Shown: positions 12,367 through 21,619 of the stretch, in pieces | Position numbering within the stretch: the first letter of the stretch is position 1 | Layout: each line of letters begins with the position of its first letter | Virus record (IMG/VR): IMGVR_UViG_3300036814_001041 | Location: 1 to 38,002 of that record | From: a virus | DNA length: 38,002 nucleotides | Reading direction: 5' to 3' (one strand) | Translations under genes and position numbers: made by a program | Notes under the pieces: generated by a model | Seen by the model: only the letters and a program-made list of their open reading frames with translations | Told to the model about the DNA's origin: nothing | The model's database searches: none

Positions 12367-12766
12367 TCCGCAGCAGCTAACGAAGAATTTTCACAGTGAG
12401 GAGTTTGCATGTCGGTGTTGTGGCGACGATCGCATGGCAATTCGTGTGGTCGAGAGGTTGGAAAAAGCACGCCAGGTTTTGGGGCGTGCTATACGCATTT
12501 CTTCTGGTGTGAGATGCCCTGAGTATAATCGAACGGTAGGAGGCTCTCTAACCTCTTCTCATTTGGTTATACTCAGGGATGGCTTACTAGAAGCATGTGC
12601 CATTGACCTGGATGTGTATGATGCGCATTATGGTTACAAATTATTTAATGCGTTAGTTGCTGTGGGATTTGATCGTATTGGGCTGCGTTCGAAAGGTGAT
12701 CATCGTTTTATACACACAGATCGTGATGAAGATAAATCATCACAGGTATTGTGGACATACGCATGA
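12359..12766 (+). CDS. M15-type zinc peptidase, candidate endolysin
   Basis: 135 aa. Matches the Peptidase_M15_3 layout of phage L-alanyl-D-glutamate or D-Ala-D-Ala-type peptidases: ISSGVRCPEYN, then the zinc ligands H68 (TSSH), D83 (AIDLD) and H119 (FIHTD). Between H68 and D83 the spacing is 15 residues instead of the usual 7, so about 8 extra residues are present. Two Cys pairs (CRCC near the N-terminus) are unusual. It would cut host peptidoglycan cross-links at lysis. There is no signal peptide, so a holin would be needed. GGAGG lies 11 nt before the ATG. Confidence 0.75.
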   Translation: MSNPQQLTKNFHSEEFACRCCGDDRMAIRVVERLEKARQVLGRAIRISSGVRCPEYNRTVGGSLTSSHLVILRDGLLEACAIDLDVYDAHYGYKLFNALVAVGFDRIGLRSKGDHRFIHTDRDEDKSSQVLWTYA

Positions 12767-14301
12767 ATCAGCACCAACGAAATGATGACATATTTAATTG
12801 GCCTACGCCAACAGCGAAGCAACATGAATTCATCCACAGTAAGGCGAAATATCCTGAGCTGTGTGGTGGATGGGGAGCAGCGAAAACATGGGCGCTTTGT
12901 ATGCGCGCTATTCTTCAGGGCATCAACTCGGATGTATTCGGCAACCTGTGTGGGAACCGTATAATTGTTGGGCGGTGGACAGCAAAAGAGTTGAAAGATA
13001 CGACACTGAAGGATTTTATGCAACTCTTGCCCAAGAAGTGGCTCTCGGGTCGAGAGTTTGGTCTAAACCGCCAAGATATGGTAATCAAGATTCCAGGCGG
13101 AACAGAATACGTTTTAGCGCATTTCGAGAACTTTACAATCGGTGGAAACTACAGCGCGATATTCATTGATCAGAGCGAGGAGCTCGACGTAGATACCTGG
13201 GATATGTTACCTGGTCGTATCCGTATGATGAACACGCTGCGTGGTGAGCCGATTCCAGAATTTTGTCGGTGTATATGCACAACGAGGAATCCCAATGGAC
13301 ATTCATGGCAGTATAAGAAATGGGAACTCAATCGCCTCGCAGGGGAAAGAGGCTCTGGACGCTATGACGAAAGATACCATAGCATCCCATGCACTACACA
13401 CGACAATGCAGAAAACCTCCCGCCTGATTATATACCCAACCTGGAGCGTTCGCTATCTCCTAAAAAGTATCGCATTTTCGTGGGAGGTTCACACGAGGCA
13501 TTCGAAGGTCAAATCTACGATGAGTGGAATTACGACGGATGTGTAAATGAGATTAATGAGATACCAGCGTCTTCGTGGCCTAAGTATGTCGGAATTGATC
13601 ACGGCTATCCTGCTGCTAAAGTTGCGATATTTTGTGCTGTTAAGCCGAATAAGGATGTTCTGTGTTACGACGAAGTAGTGATGGAAGATACGCAGCTGAG
13701 TGCATTTGTAGAGCGCGTGTTGGCAAAGATGCAATTGCATCAGAGAGAGATGGCAGAGAATGAGGGATGGGAGCCGAGAGGACTGGAAGATATCTGGCTG
13801 TGGCCGCATGATCCCTCGATGGGTCGACGAACCGACGATGACGCGTCTCTCACCATCTCTTCGTTATATTTGCAGGAGTTCCGCAGACAAACATCCGGAC
13901 GATACACTCCTGCGTTCCACAAAGCCAATAACAGTATCGACGCAGGCAATGATAAGGTAAACTGGCTGTTCTGGAATAATGAGGCAGGACGTGATGGACT
14001 ACCGAAAGAGACTGTTAATCCTCGGTGTGGTAAGTGCATCGAGTCTTTTGAAACTTACCATTACAATCCTAAAACTGAACGGCCCATGCAAGAGGATTCG
14101 GGTTATTATATCGACGTGTGTGATGCACATCGCTATATTATCTCTACGATCTTCCAGGGCGATTTCATGATGGTGCCGAAGCAGAAACGGCAACGCACAC
14201 ATGTTGATGATGTGATGGATCAGATACGCAACGCGCAAAGCATGGAAGATATCAATCACGTAGCACATGACAATGGATGGGTAACACATGGACATAGGTA
14301 G
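12763..14301 (+). CDS. terL: Terminase large subunit (TerL)
   Basis: 512 aa from the ATG that overlaps the peptidase stop (ATGA); a GTG at 12751 is in frame. ATPase part: Walker A variant GGWGAAKT (35-42), Walker B AIFIDQSEE, coupling motif CTTRNPNG. Nuclease part: YVGIDHG, then WLWPHDPS and a late VCDAHRY, giving the acidic residues expected of the RNase-H-like domain. It moves DNA into the prohead through the portal and cuts concatemers. The Walker B has Q-S after the Asp, where many terminases have E. Confidence 0.92.
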   Translation: MNQHQRNDDIFNWPTPTAKQHEFIHSKAKYPELCGGWGAAKTWALCMRAILQGINSDVFGNLCGNRIIVGRWTAKELKDTTLKDFMQLLPKKWLSGREFGLNRQDMVIKIPGGTEYVLAHFENFTIGGNYSAIFIDQSEELDVDTWDMLPGRIRMMNTLRGEPIPEFCRCICTTRNPNGHSWQYKKWELNRLAGERGSGRYDERYHSIPCTTHDNAENLPPDYIPNLERSLSPKKYRIFVGGSHEAFEGQIYDEWNYDGCVNEINEIPASSWPKYVGIDHGYPAAKVAIFCAVKPNKDVLCYDEVVMEDTQLSAFVERVLAKMQLHQREMAENEGWEPRGLEDIWLWPHDPSMGRRTDDDASLTISSLYLQEFRRQTSGRYTPAFHKANNSIDAGNDKVNWLFWNNEAGRDGLPKETVNPRCGKCIESFETYHYNPKTERPMQEDSGYYIDVCDAHRYIISTIFQGDFMMVPKQKRQRTHVDDVMDQIRNAQSMEDINHVAHDNGWVTHGHR

Positions 14302-14605
14302 TTATATTCTGGGTGGTGTGGTAGTATGGGCGGTGGGAATGGTATCATACATGGTAATACGTGCAGAACGCTCGTCACAGCATACTCTGGATGCTCTACT
14401 TGTGCTCACGGATAAACAAGCAGCTGTAACGGCTGCTGGTATGTCTCGTGCTCGGCAAGCTCCTAAGCCAGGGCCTGTAGATGAAGCAGCTAGAAAGCGT
14501 GCAAAATCCCGTGCTGATACAGATCGTATTATTGAGGAAATTGAAGCAACGGGTGTTATAACGCTTGATCAAGAGCATATCTTAGGAGAAAACGGTGCCC
14601 TCTGA
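14288..14605 (+). CDS. Small N-terminal membrane protein between TerL and portal
   Basis: 105 aa. Residues 5-25 (SYILGGVVVWAVGMVSYMVI) form one membrane segment; the rest is a charged, mostly helical cytoplasmic tail with many Ala, Arg and Glu. It overlaps TerL by 14 nt and the portal start by 11 nt. It could be a holin- or pinholin-like protein, given one hydrophobic helix and the nearby peptidase gene, or a structural accessory. No family recognised. Confidence 0.6.
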   Translation: MDIGSYILGGVVVWAVGMVSYMVIRAERSSQHTLDALLVLTDKQAAVTAAGMSRARQAPKPGPVDEAARKRAKSRADTDRIIEEIEATGVITLDQEHILGENGAL

Positions 14606-16604
14606 ATTTGACGCAAATCAAGCTATTAAAAACCGTATGACGACCGTTGCGCCAGCTGAGCTGTATAAGCTGATTGATGATCGTTATATTAGGTGGTTGG
14701 ATCATACAGCTGGTCTGCGTAATCAGTGGCGATTAAATAGCCTATTTGCACAAGGCTTTCAGTGGGCTGCGTTACAGCCATCCCAGAACAAGGTGATTCT
14801 GCCTCCTACGACACGTTCGCGCAGGCGGATCACGTTTAATCTTATTAAGCCGTGGCTGCTTGATACAGAGGCGAAACTTGATGTAGCCCTCCCGACATTC
14901 GATGTTACACCTAATAATACCGCACAGGCCAATAAAGATGCAGCAAAAGCCGCTGAGTCATATGGACAGCATCTGTGGCGACAGCTCGAGATGCGGGAGA
15001 AATACCGGCAAATTGTTCGTCATAGTGAGCATTATGGTGGTTGTTTTGGTGTGCTTGATTGGGATGAAACTATCGGCCCACTTTATTCTCGTCGCCAGCA
15101 ACTTCCTGATGGTAGTGGACCCTCGTTAGTCGGTGGTAAACCTCAGGATGAAATGTTTACACTTGGCGATATCCGTTATGATATTTATTCTCCTGATAAT
15201 GTTATAACGGATGAAGAGAATACGGACCTGGATGAGAAGCCGTATATCATCTTAGCGAGCTGGATGAGCCTGGACAACATCCGTGAGAAGTGGGATGATG
15301 GTCATCTTGTGCTGGAGGAAAAACGTGCACAGCCCCAGTTTGATACAATGGGGATGATGGACATGGCGACAGGGATTCGTGGTAAGGCCATGCAACACGG
15401 TGATGGCCAAGGTAATCCTGGTGCGCTGGTGTTCAAGATGTATATGAAACCACAGCACAGTGCATCGAATGGTTTGGTGACGACATTTGCGAATGGACAA
15501 GAACTTGAAAAGAGCGAGTGGCCTGAAGAATTTGCGAAAATGGAGGGCTATCCTGTTGTCAAATATGACTGGTATCGCCATCCCCATGTATTCCGCGGTG
15601 AATCTCCGCTCGTGGATCAGATTCCCATCCAGCGTGAAATTAATGTAACGATCAGTCAGATACGTGAAAATCTGGACATGATCTTAGCTCTGAAATGGCT
15701 CAATCCACATGGCTCAGGGGTGGACGATATTAATGACATCGCGGGACAGATTATTGATTATGTCCCTGGATTTAAACCTGAAATACTGCAGCCTGGATCT
15801 ATACCAGCATTTGTCCCACGACATCTTGACTTCCTCATGGCAGCAATGGAAGATGTGCAGATCCTTCACAAACCTAGCAAGGGTAAAGTGCCTGCTGGGG
15901 TTAAATCTGGTGTTGGGATCGAGCTACTGCAAGAGCAAGATGATCGTCCGCTTTCCGTGCCTGAGAATAACTTACATGCGTCACTTGATAAAACATTCAC
16001 CAAAGCGCTGCAGATCGCTTCGGTTGCAGTTGCTACGGAGAGGATGATACAGTATGTTGGTCCGAACAAGCGACGACAGGTGCTCGCGTTCAAGGGAGCT
16101 GATCTCCGTGATAACACAAACATCCACCTATCAGTTGTCGGGGGGTCGAGTAAATCTAAGACAGGCATCATCAAACGTATCATGGAATTTGTCCAACTCG
16201 GAATGTATCGAAAAGAAGGGGGTGGGGTAGATACTAATCGTGTGATGGAAATGGTGCGTGTTGCTCATCCGGATGTAATGTATGAGGAAGAGGACAGGCA
16301 CAAGGACCTCGCACAAGATGAGAACGATATGTTGTGGGACCCACAGGCACCGCCTCCAGTGCCGCAAGAGTGGGAGATGCATAATATACATCTTGATGAG
16401 CTGGAATTGGAGATGAATACCATCAAGTGGAAACAACAGGTGCAAAAAGATCCTGCTTTTGGGCAGAAATGGATTGCCCACAGGGAAGGACATTTGCAGT
16501 ATATTATTGTAGCTTCACAACGTGCTGGTCAGAATGCTCTTGCATTGCAGGGACAGTTGGCGCAACAAGAACAGGGTGGTGAAGCGCCAGCCTCTCAGCA
16601 ATAG
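14595..16604 (+). CDS. Portal protein (P22/podovirus type)
   Basis: 669 aa. A large, Gln/Asp-rich protein located between TerL and scaffold/capsid, with portal-like segments: RRRITFNLIKPWLLDTEAKL early, PYIILASWMSLDNI and YDWYRHPHVFRGESPLVDQIPIQREIN in the middle, and a helical, Gln-rich C-terminus as expected for the portal wing and barrel. It forms the dodecameric DNA channel at the head vertex and binds TerL during packaging. The start is a GTG with AGGAG 6 nt upstream. Confidence 0.85.
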   Translation: MPSEFDANQAIKNRMTTVAPAELYKLIDDRYIRWLDHTAGLRNQWRLNSLFAQGFQWAALQPSQNKVILPPTTRSRRRITFNLIKPWLLDTEAKLDVALPTFDVTPNNTAQANKDAAKAAESYGQHLWRQLEMREKYRQIVRHSEHYGGCFGVLDWDETIGPLYSRRQQLPDGSGPSLVGGKPQDEMFTLGDIRYDIYSPDNVITDEENTDLDEKPYIILASWMSLDNIREKWDDGHLVLEEKRAQPQFDTMGMMDMATGIRGKAMQHGDGQGNPGALVFKMYMKPQHSASNGLVTTFANGQELEKSEWPEEFAKMEGYPVVKYDWYRHPHVFRGESPLVDQIPIQREINVTISQIRENLDMILALKWLNPHGSGVDDINDIAGQIIDYVPGFKPEILQPGSIPAFVPRHLDFLMAAMEDVQILHKPSKGKVPAGVKSGVGIELLQEQDDRPLSVPENNLHASLDKTFTKALQIASVAVATERMIQYVGPNKRRQVLAFKGADLRDNTNIHLSVVGGSSKSKTGIIKRIMEFVQLGMYRKEGGGVDTNRVMEMVRVAHPDVMYEEEDRHKDLAQDENDMLWDPQAPPPVPQEWEMHNIHLDELELEMNTIKWKQQVQKDPAFGQKWIAHREGHLQYIIVASQRAGQNALALQGQLAQQEQGGEAPASQQ

Positions 16605-16631
16605 CATCAACTGCAGCATAAAGGAGATTAG

Positions 16632-17510
16632 ATGTTTGAGCAGATGATATTGATGGAGCAGGCACCAAGCCCTGAGGGTGACAGTGCTGCTGGCAGTGGA
16701 GAATCCACCAAGCCTACATTACCCTCGGATGACATGGAAATCGAGCTCGCAAGTGGCGATATTGTTACTTTCGGGGAAATCAAATCAGGCTATTCTCGCA
16801 CAGCTGATTACACAGTAAAGACTCAAGAAGCAGCAGAGATGAAACGGCAGGCTGATGTGGCTACGGTTGACGCAGCTGCCGCAACTGCTGAGGCTGCAAA
16901 CGACTCTGCGCGTGCGCAGGAACTTCGTGATGCAGTTCAAGCTGATCTCGTTTGGTATAACACTCATGACCAGTCACAGTGGGCTGGTTACACAGCGGAG
17001 GTGGATAAAGCTATGGGCGTGAATTATTCTGCACCAGCTGCAGCTCCCGTGGCGCCGACCGCGGACCCTCGTGATGCAAAGATTGCTGAGCAAGATGCCA
17101 GAATCAATGCTCTTGAAGGCACGAATGTCAAGACAGCCAATGAGAAATTGGTAGACACGGCACTCGATTCGATCGAAGCAACTGCTGGATCACAGGGACA
17201 TGAGCTTGTTACATCGAAATTGCTGCTTAAATCTGTCCAGGCACATCAGGCACAGAACAATGGTAACTTACCGAATGCTGCGGAGATTGCGAAATACTCC
17301 ACAGAGTTGCAGACCGAGCTTGTGAACATGGGCGTGCCAGTTCCTCGTGGGAATGTCGGCCCGAACGGTTCAACGAAGCCTCGACCTGCAGGTGATGTTG
17401 CTGCTGATGTTCAGCCAGCCTGGAAAGAACTTAACATCAAGAAAGATCGTGTTAAGGTTGAGGAAGCACTGGGTAATATTCTGCGTGAGAAGGCTGCTGC
17501 TAGAGGATAA
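16632..17510 (+). CDS. Scaffold-like protein
   Basis: 292 aa, acidic and Ala-rich. The layout is typical of phage scaffolds: a short N-terminal acidic region, a long helical/coiled-coil centre (QEAAEMKRQADVATVDAAAA and onward), a Pro/Ala linker near residue 140, a second coiled region (AKIAEQDARINALEG), and a basic helical C-terminus (LNIKKDRVKVEEALG) that would bind capsid subunits. The position directly before the capsid gene fits. Strong ribosome-binding site AAGGAG. Not expected in the mature virion. Confidence 0.75.
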   Translation: MFEQMILMEQAPSPEGDSAAGSGESTKPTLPSDDMEIELASGDIVTFGEIKSGYSRTADYTVKTQEAAEMKRQADVATVDAAAATAEAANDSARAQELRDAVQADLVWYNTHDQSQWAGYTAEVDKAMGVNYSAPAAAPVAPTADPRDAKIAEQDARINALEGTNVKTANEKLVDTALDSIEATAGSQGHELVTSKLLLKSVQAHQAQNNGNLPNAAEIAKYSTELQTELVNMGVPVPRGNVGPNGSTKPRPAGDVAADVQPAWKELNIKKDRVKVEEALGNILREKAAARG

Positions 17511-17516
17511 TATCCG

Positions 17517-18782
17517 ATGGGTGCATTAACAACCACGGATTACGATGCAGTGTTTCATGAGTTCTGGCTCCCGTTGTTCGAGGTTCAGTTCAACGAGCAG
17601 TCGGTGTTGATGGACGAAGTTATTATGTCCAGAGACACAAAGAACGTGGCGAATCTGAATGCCCATATTGCGATGGAAGTTGAGTCGTGGGCTGGATTTG
17701 CAACTGCAGCGGAATCTGCAAACCTGGTGAGTCCGAACCCAGGTCAGTATAAAGAAGCCATCATTCCGATGCGCTTCCATTACATGGCCTTTGATATGAC
17801 TGGTCAGGCGATTGATTCAACACAGAGTGACGCTGCTGCTGCGGCTCCTGCGTTCAATCGTGAAATGACCACGAAGATCAACGTGTTCCACCGCCAGACA
17901 AACCGTATGATGCATTCTGACGGTTCTGGCGTTCTCGCAATGGTCGATGGTGCACCGGGTGCCACGATCACGGTTGACAATGCGTATGGTATCGCCAATG
18001 ATATTAATGGTCACCTCTTCCTCTCGAAGGGTGTGAACATTGAGATCTGGTCTGCAAAGACCGGTGGAGCATTGCGCGGAACATGCACAATCAACGCTGT
18101 TACGCCAGGCACGGGTGCTTCAACGTCAGCTATCTTGACGGTCGATGCGGTTCCTGGTGGCACATCCGACAATGACTACATCTTCCTCGAAGGTGCACGC
18201 GGTATCGAGATGATGGGTCTGCTCGGCGGAATTGACGGCACGTCGTATGTGTCGAATTTCCAATCTGTTAACGCGAGTACAGCGGGTAACGAGTGGTGGA
18301 AGGCTCAGGTTCGTGACGCCGGTGATGCTGGTGGAACGGCTGGAACGGTCTTGCCCCTCACGCGTAACCGGATCAACCAGGTGATGGAGGATGTGGTCTT
18401 CATCGGTGGTGGTGACGTGCGTTTCATCCTCTCGAATCCGGCTGTCCAGCGGACATATGGCGACATGGCTGCACGCGATCGTATTGTCGTCAATGAAGTT
18501 GATCTGGATAACGGCTGGAGAGGCTTGTCATACAACGGCATTCCGTGGATTGCGGATTTCTATGCTGTTGGCAAGCAGGCAATGTTCATCGATCCGAGTA
18601 CAATCTCGGTGTATGAGCTGTCACGACCCCAGTGGATGGATCGTGGGGATGGTATTCTGAAGCAGGTTTCGGACAGTGGTGGTGATCTCGATGTGTGGAG
18701 AGCACGTTACTACTGGTATTCTGAGCTCGGCTTCTCCAAGCGCATGGGGAATGGTGTCCTGCGCGATATCCAGGAGATTTAA
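17517..18782 (+). CDS. Major capsid protein
   Basis: 421 aa. The size, the position right after the scaffold and the sequence style (long N-arm MGALTTTDYDAVFHEFWLPLFE, central IPMRFHYMAFDMTGQAID, a Gly/Thr-rich insertion at about 185-235, then FILSNPAVQRTYGDMAARDR and a C-terminal VWRARYYWYSELGF) fit an HK97-fold phage major capsid protein. No protease gene lies next to it. GC-richer, highly regular codon use is consistent with high expression. GAGG precedes the ATG. Confidence 0.87.
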   Translation: MGALTTTDYDAVFHEFWLPLFEVQFNEQSVLMDEVIMSRDTKNVANLNAHIAMEVESWAGFATAAESANLVSPNPGQYKEAIIPMRFHYMAFDMTGQAIDSTQSDAAAAAPAFNREMTTKINVFHRQTNRMMHSDGSGVLAMVDGAPGATITVDNAYGIANDINGHLFLSKGVNIEIWSAKTGGALRGTCTINAVTPGTGASTSAILTVDAVPGGTSDNDYIFLEGARGIEMMGLLGGIDGTSYVSNFQSVNASTAGNEWWKAQVRDAGDAGGTAGTVLPLTRNRINQVMEDVVFIGGGDVRFILSNPAVQRTYGDMAARDRIVVNEVDLDNGWRGLSYNGIPWIADFYAVGKQAMFIDPSTISVYELSRPQWMDRGDGILKQVSDSGGDLDVWRARYYWYSELGFSKRMGNGVLRDIQEI

Positions 18783-18785
18783 CCG

Positions 18786-19460
18786 ATGCGTAAGATTCTT
18801 GTTGTATTCGCGTTGCTTGCCTGCTTTGTTACGCAGGCAGATGCACAGAGCCGCGGTCATCGCTGGTTCATCCCGTATAACGATTTCAACCGTGTGCCGG
18901 GCTCGGATGTGATGGCTGCAGGATCGGCCATTACAGCAGAAATCAGCACATTCGGTGTCAGTGGTATTCCTATGGCGACAGCTGATCTAGCTGCGCTTAC
19001 GACCATGTGGCCGACGGAGTATCATAACAACCTGTATCCGGTTGCTGTGCGTATTATCTGGGCCTCGGATTCTGCAGGAGATGATGGCAGTATTGATTTC
19101 CTGTTCTCCATTGAGGAAAAGTCGTTTGGTGCGCAAACCGCATTGGAGGCTGCCACTGTTGCAATGGCAGATGATATTGCATTTGCAGCTGAAACGTCCA
19201 ATGTTCAATTCGGTGTTCAAACCACAGCCTGGGACTCACTCGGTGTGGTTGCCATGTCGACGTATAATGGCGAAACACTGGTGCAGATGATGGTTGAGCT
19301 GAATGATGAAGGTGATACCACGTCAGATGAAGTGCATCTGCTCGGTGTTGAAATCTTCTTTGTGCCACCCGATTTTAAGGGTGCGAATTTCTACGTTCCT
19401 GGATCGACGGCACAGGCAGCGACGAATGGTATCGCATTGCCAAGACGTGCTGGCTTTTAA
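18786..19460 (+). CDS. Structural-type protein with an N-terminal signal peptide
   Basis: 224 aa. Residues 1-20 are a textbook signal peptide: MRK, a hydrophobic core ILVVFALLACF, then ADA|Q as a signal peptidase I site. LLAC at 10-13 also resembles a lipobox but comes early. The mature part is beta-rich, acidic and Gly/Ala-rich, and ends GIALPRRAGF. It sits directly after the capsid gene, only 3 nt apart, with AGGAG inside the capsid gene end. It could be a head decoration protein, but an exported protein here is odd. Confidence 0.65.
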   Translation: MRKILVVFALLACFVTQADAQSRGHRWFIPYNDFNRVPGSDVMAAGSAITAEISTFGVSGIPMATADLAALTTMWPTEYHNNLYPVAVRIIWASDSAGDDGSIDFLFSIEEKSFGAQTALEAATVAMADDIAFAAETSNVQFGVQTTAWDSLGVVAMSTYNGETLVQMMVELNDEGDTTSDEVHLLGVEIFFVPPDFKGANFYVPGSTAQAATNGIALPRRAGF

Positions 19461-19511
19461 CAAACCCCGTGTGCCCCCTTTGCACATCTGAACGGGTAAC
19501 CTGCAGGTTGC

Positions 19512-19554
19512 GAGAAGTGTCTGGGCTGGGTAATCCAGCTGACTCAGGCTTCTC
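19512..19554 (+). terminator. Stem-loop between the capsid cluster and the tail genes
   Basis: GAGAAG (19512-19517) pairs with CTTCTC (19549-19554); inside it GTC pairs with GAC and GCTGG (19525-19529) with CCAGC (19535-19539) over a 5-nt loop. The stem is followed by CTTCCT rather than a pure T-run, so it may attenuate or stabilise mRNA rather than terminate fully. AACCTGCAGGTT just before it is a perfect palindrome. Confidence 0.5.
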
Positions 19555-19565
19555 CTTCCTGTGGG

Positions 19566-19587
19566 GTTAGTCCGAAAGGCGGACCTA
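19566..19587. repeat. TTAGTCCG dyad repeat, copy 4, over a ribosome-binding site
   Basis: GTTAGTCCG (19566-19574), AAAGG, CGGACCTA (19580-19587), ending 2 nt before the ATG at 19590. TCCG/CGGA can form a hairpin whose loop is AAAGG, the only Shine-Dalgarno candidate for that gene, so the element could control its translation. Confidence 0.65.
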
Positions 19588-19589
19588 TT

Positions 19590-19901
19590 ATGGCATATGA
19601 AATAAACTTTCTCGGTGATAACCACGCCACCGTGCACGGGGTCTGTGACGGGACAGCTGACACGGCTCTGGCTACGTTGCCACCGAATCCTTGGAATGAT
19701 GCGCAGATTGCGTGTATGTCCGAGGGCGAAGGTGTTTATGTTGAGGATGACGGCTCTGTTGCACCTCGTCAAAGCGGTGCGTTGCAGGCCACGATCGATG
19801 TTCGTTCTTCCGTAGCGGGAGGAAAGTTCTTCGTTGTCCACTGTTTCAAACTTGGCTCGGGCGAAGGCAACGTCCGGGATCACAGTGCAATAACTACGTA
19901 A
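19590..19901 (+). CDS. Small virion-region protein of unknown function
   Basis: 103 aa, acidic, beta-rich, no family recognised (for example GEGVYVEDDGSVAPRQSGALQATIDV). It is the first gene after the capsid-cluster stem-loop. Its ribosome-binding site is in the loop of the TTAGTCCG dyad element directly upstream. The TAA overlaps the next ATG. It is probably a minor structural or head-completion protein by position. Confidence 0.65.
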   Translation: MAYEINFLGDNHATVHGVCDGTADTALATLPPNPWNDAQIACMSEGEGVYVEDDGSVAPRQSGALQATIDVRSSVAGGKFFVVHCFKLGSGEGNVRDHSAITT

Positions 19902-20182
19902 TGCCAGGCAAATCCATCCATATGCTTTCGTGTGCGCGAATGTTCTACACGGAAGAAACAGCAAAAGAGCTGGCTTCAGCCTATGACATACAGGCCGAGT
20001 CGATTCTTACAGCCTCTGCGATCCTATTCGTTGTTGGGACTAAGCGTGCGTTTGAAGGCATATGGATGGATGTTCGTGACGGTTATCACTTTATGCGAGG
20101 CGAATATGTTGAAGGTCGAATGCTGTATACACCCTCATGCAAGATGGGCGCTCAGCAAGCTGAAAGAGAAGAAGCAATATAA
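19901..20182 (+). CDS. Small late protein of unknown function
   Basis: 93 aa. N-terminal helical region with Cys and His (LSCARMFYTEETAKELASAYDI), a hydrophobic stretch (ILTASAILFVVGT), and a charged C-terminus ending in EREEAI. No family recognised. It is coupled to the preceding gene by TAATG. It overlaps the start of the next gene by 77 nt in another frame, so its C-terminal quarter is less certain. Confidence 0.6.
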   Translation: MPGKSIHMLSCARMFYTEETAKELASAYDIQAESILTASAILFVVGTKRAFEGIWMDVRDGYHFMRGEYVEGRMLYTPSCKMGAQQAEREEAI

Positions 20183-20774
20183 GTCACCTGATGACAGGCT
20201 TGTGCAGCAAGCGTTGGGGCTGACGACTGAGTTTACTGATCATGCATTAGATAACTCACATCCGTTTGTTTCACAGCGCTTGCTCCAGAAGCTACATCAG
20301 ATTGATGAGCGATTGTTTCTCTGCTGGGAATTACAGCACTACTTTGACCATCGTTGGCACGTCAAGTATCTCGACACGCACATTGAGTCAGGGACACCAA
20401 TTGAAACTTCGATCGTCATTTTACAGTGGCCCTATGCGGTGCAGATACATGAAACTGCAGCATATCTGCCCTTTGATGGAGAAGCTCTTGCTACTGTTCG
20501 TCGGCTTATGCATCAAATACGTAATGGAACACAGTCTGCGATAATTGAAGGTGTCCACGTCCATCAGGAAAAGAAAGAGACTGATCAGATTGCTGACCGC
20601 GAGGACATGGCAACAGAGATGGACAAGGAGCAACGCAGATTGCAGGAACGTATATCAGGGAAAAGAAACATCTCTGATCCTGGATGGGAGCGTGGTGTGG
20701 GACAGAATGATGATGGCACGTATTATACGGACGGGCCTGGTGCCCATTCACATACACGAACGAAGGCTATATAA
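20106..20774 (+). CDS. Late protein of unknown function, probable head-tail component
   Basis: 222 aa from the ATG at 20106, chosen because GCGAGG lies 5 nt upstream; the frame is open further, but the upstream part shadows the preceding gene. The N-terminus is basic (SKLKEKKQYKSPDDRL), followed by helical segments (RLLQKLHQIDERLFLCWELQHYF), and a charged C-terminus (EQRRLQERISG) with a Gly/Asp tail. No family recognised. The stop overlaps the adaptor start (TAATG). Confidence 0.65.
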   Translation: MLKVECCIHPHARWALSKLKEKKQYKSPDDRLVQQALGLTTEFTDHALDNSHPFVSQRLLQKLHQIDERLFLCWELQHYFDHRWHVKYLDTHIESGTPIETSIVILQWPYAVQIHETAAYLPFDGEALATVRRLMHQIRNGTQSAIIEGVHVHQEKKETDQIADREDMATEMDKEQRRLQERISGKRNISDPGWERGVGQNDDGTYYTDGPGAHSHTRTKAI

Positions 20775-21619
20775 TGCCCGCTATTCCGCTGATTGAAATG
20801 ATTGAAAATGTCCGCGATATCGTGGATGATGAGAATAAGAACACGCATACAGATGCGGAGATTCTCAGCTATATCAACGCAGCGGTCGGGTTCTACGACG
20901 GTATCCTTGCGGAGTTTGCTGAGAAAGCATTGATGCAGTATCGGGATGTGTCTCACGATGGTAGTGAGTTGCAGGACGTGATGCCGTATCTGCCCCGTAT
21001 TGTGGGTGTTGAGCGCACGAGTAACACGCCTCGAACAGAAACCATACCACTTCCACGAGGATTTGATGACAGGTTATCATTCGTTGGCGTCAACGCAGGA
21101 ACCCAAGAAGGTTTCTACTACGTCCAAAACAACCAACTTGCAGTCGTTCCACAGCAATCAAGTGGCACCGATCGTGTGTGGATGGTCTTACGAACGCCAG
21201 AGCTACATTACGGGACGCTTACAGCAGGGGCAACAACCACTAGCCTCGTATTTGGAGCGACACCCACAAAGGGCAATCTAGTCAAAGTAGACGATGCGTA
21301 TAACTTCATACCGTTCATGCTGACAGTTTCACGTGAATTAGGTGTAATTGATGATTTTACCTCATCGACACTTACTTCCACGTTACAACAGACACTATTG
21401 AATGACCCTGCTTCTGCTGCATACAGCATGTTACCGCCCATCGACCCCGAGTTTCACTGGTTATACATATGGGATGCTGTGATCAAATGTCGTATTCGCA
21501 CACATGAAAATACGATGGAACCTGCATCAGAGCGTCAGCGGTTAGAATCTCTCCTCATGCAACGTATCCGGAAAAATCAATCACAGCGTTCGCGCTATTA
21601 CACAAGGCACGGCTGGTAA
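20774..21619 (+). CDS. Head-tail adaptor/connector-like protein
   Basis: 281 aa. It begins with a helical segment containing DDENKNTHTDAEILSYINAAV, a pattern common in phage adaptor proteins (P22 gp4/T7 gp11-like roles), followed by a beta-rich centre and a helical, basic C-terminus with repeated R and Q. The order portal-scaffold-capsid-adaptor-nozzle supports the role: linking the portal ring to the tail. AAGG precedes the ATG, which is coupled by TAATG. Confidence 0.65.
   Translation: MPAIPLIEMIENVRDIVDDENKNTHTDAEILSYINAAVGFYDGILAEFAEKALMQYRDVSHDGSELQDVMPYLPRIVGVERTSNTPRTETIPLPRGFDDRLSFVGVNAGTQEGFYYVQNNQLAVVPQQSSGTDRVWMVLRTPELHYGTLTAGATTTSLVFGATPTKGNLVKVDDAYNFIPFMLTVSRELGVIDDFTSSTLTSTLQQTLLNDPASAAYSMLPPIDPEFHWLYIWDAVIKCRIRTHENTMEPASERQRLESLLMQRIRKNQSQRSRYYTRHGW

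Noticed and set aside
19932-20105. Upstream extension of the late gene at 20106
   Set aside because: The extended part is Arg/Ser/Leu-rich and lies over the preceding gene in another frame; a good Shine-Dalgarno supports the internal ATG at 20106.
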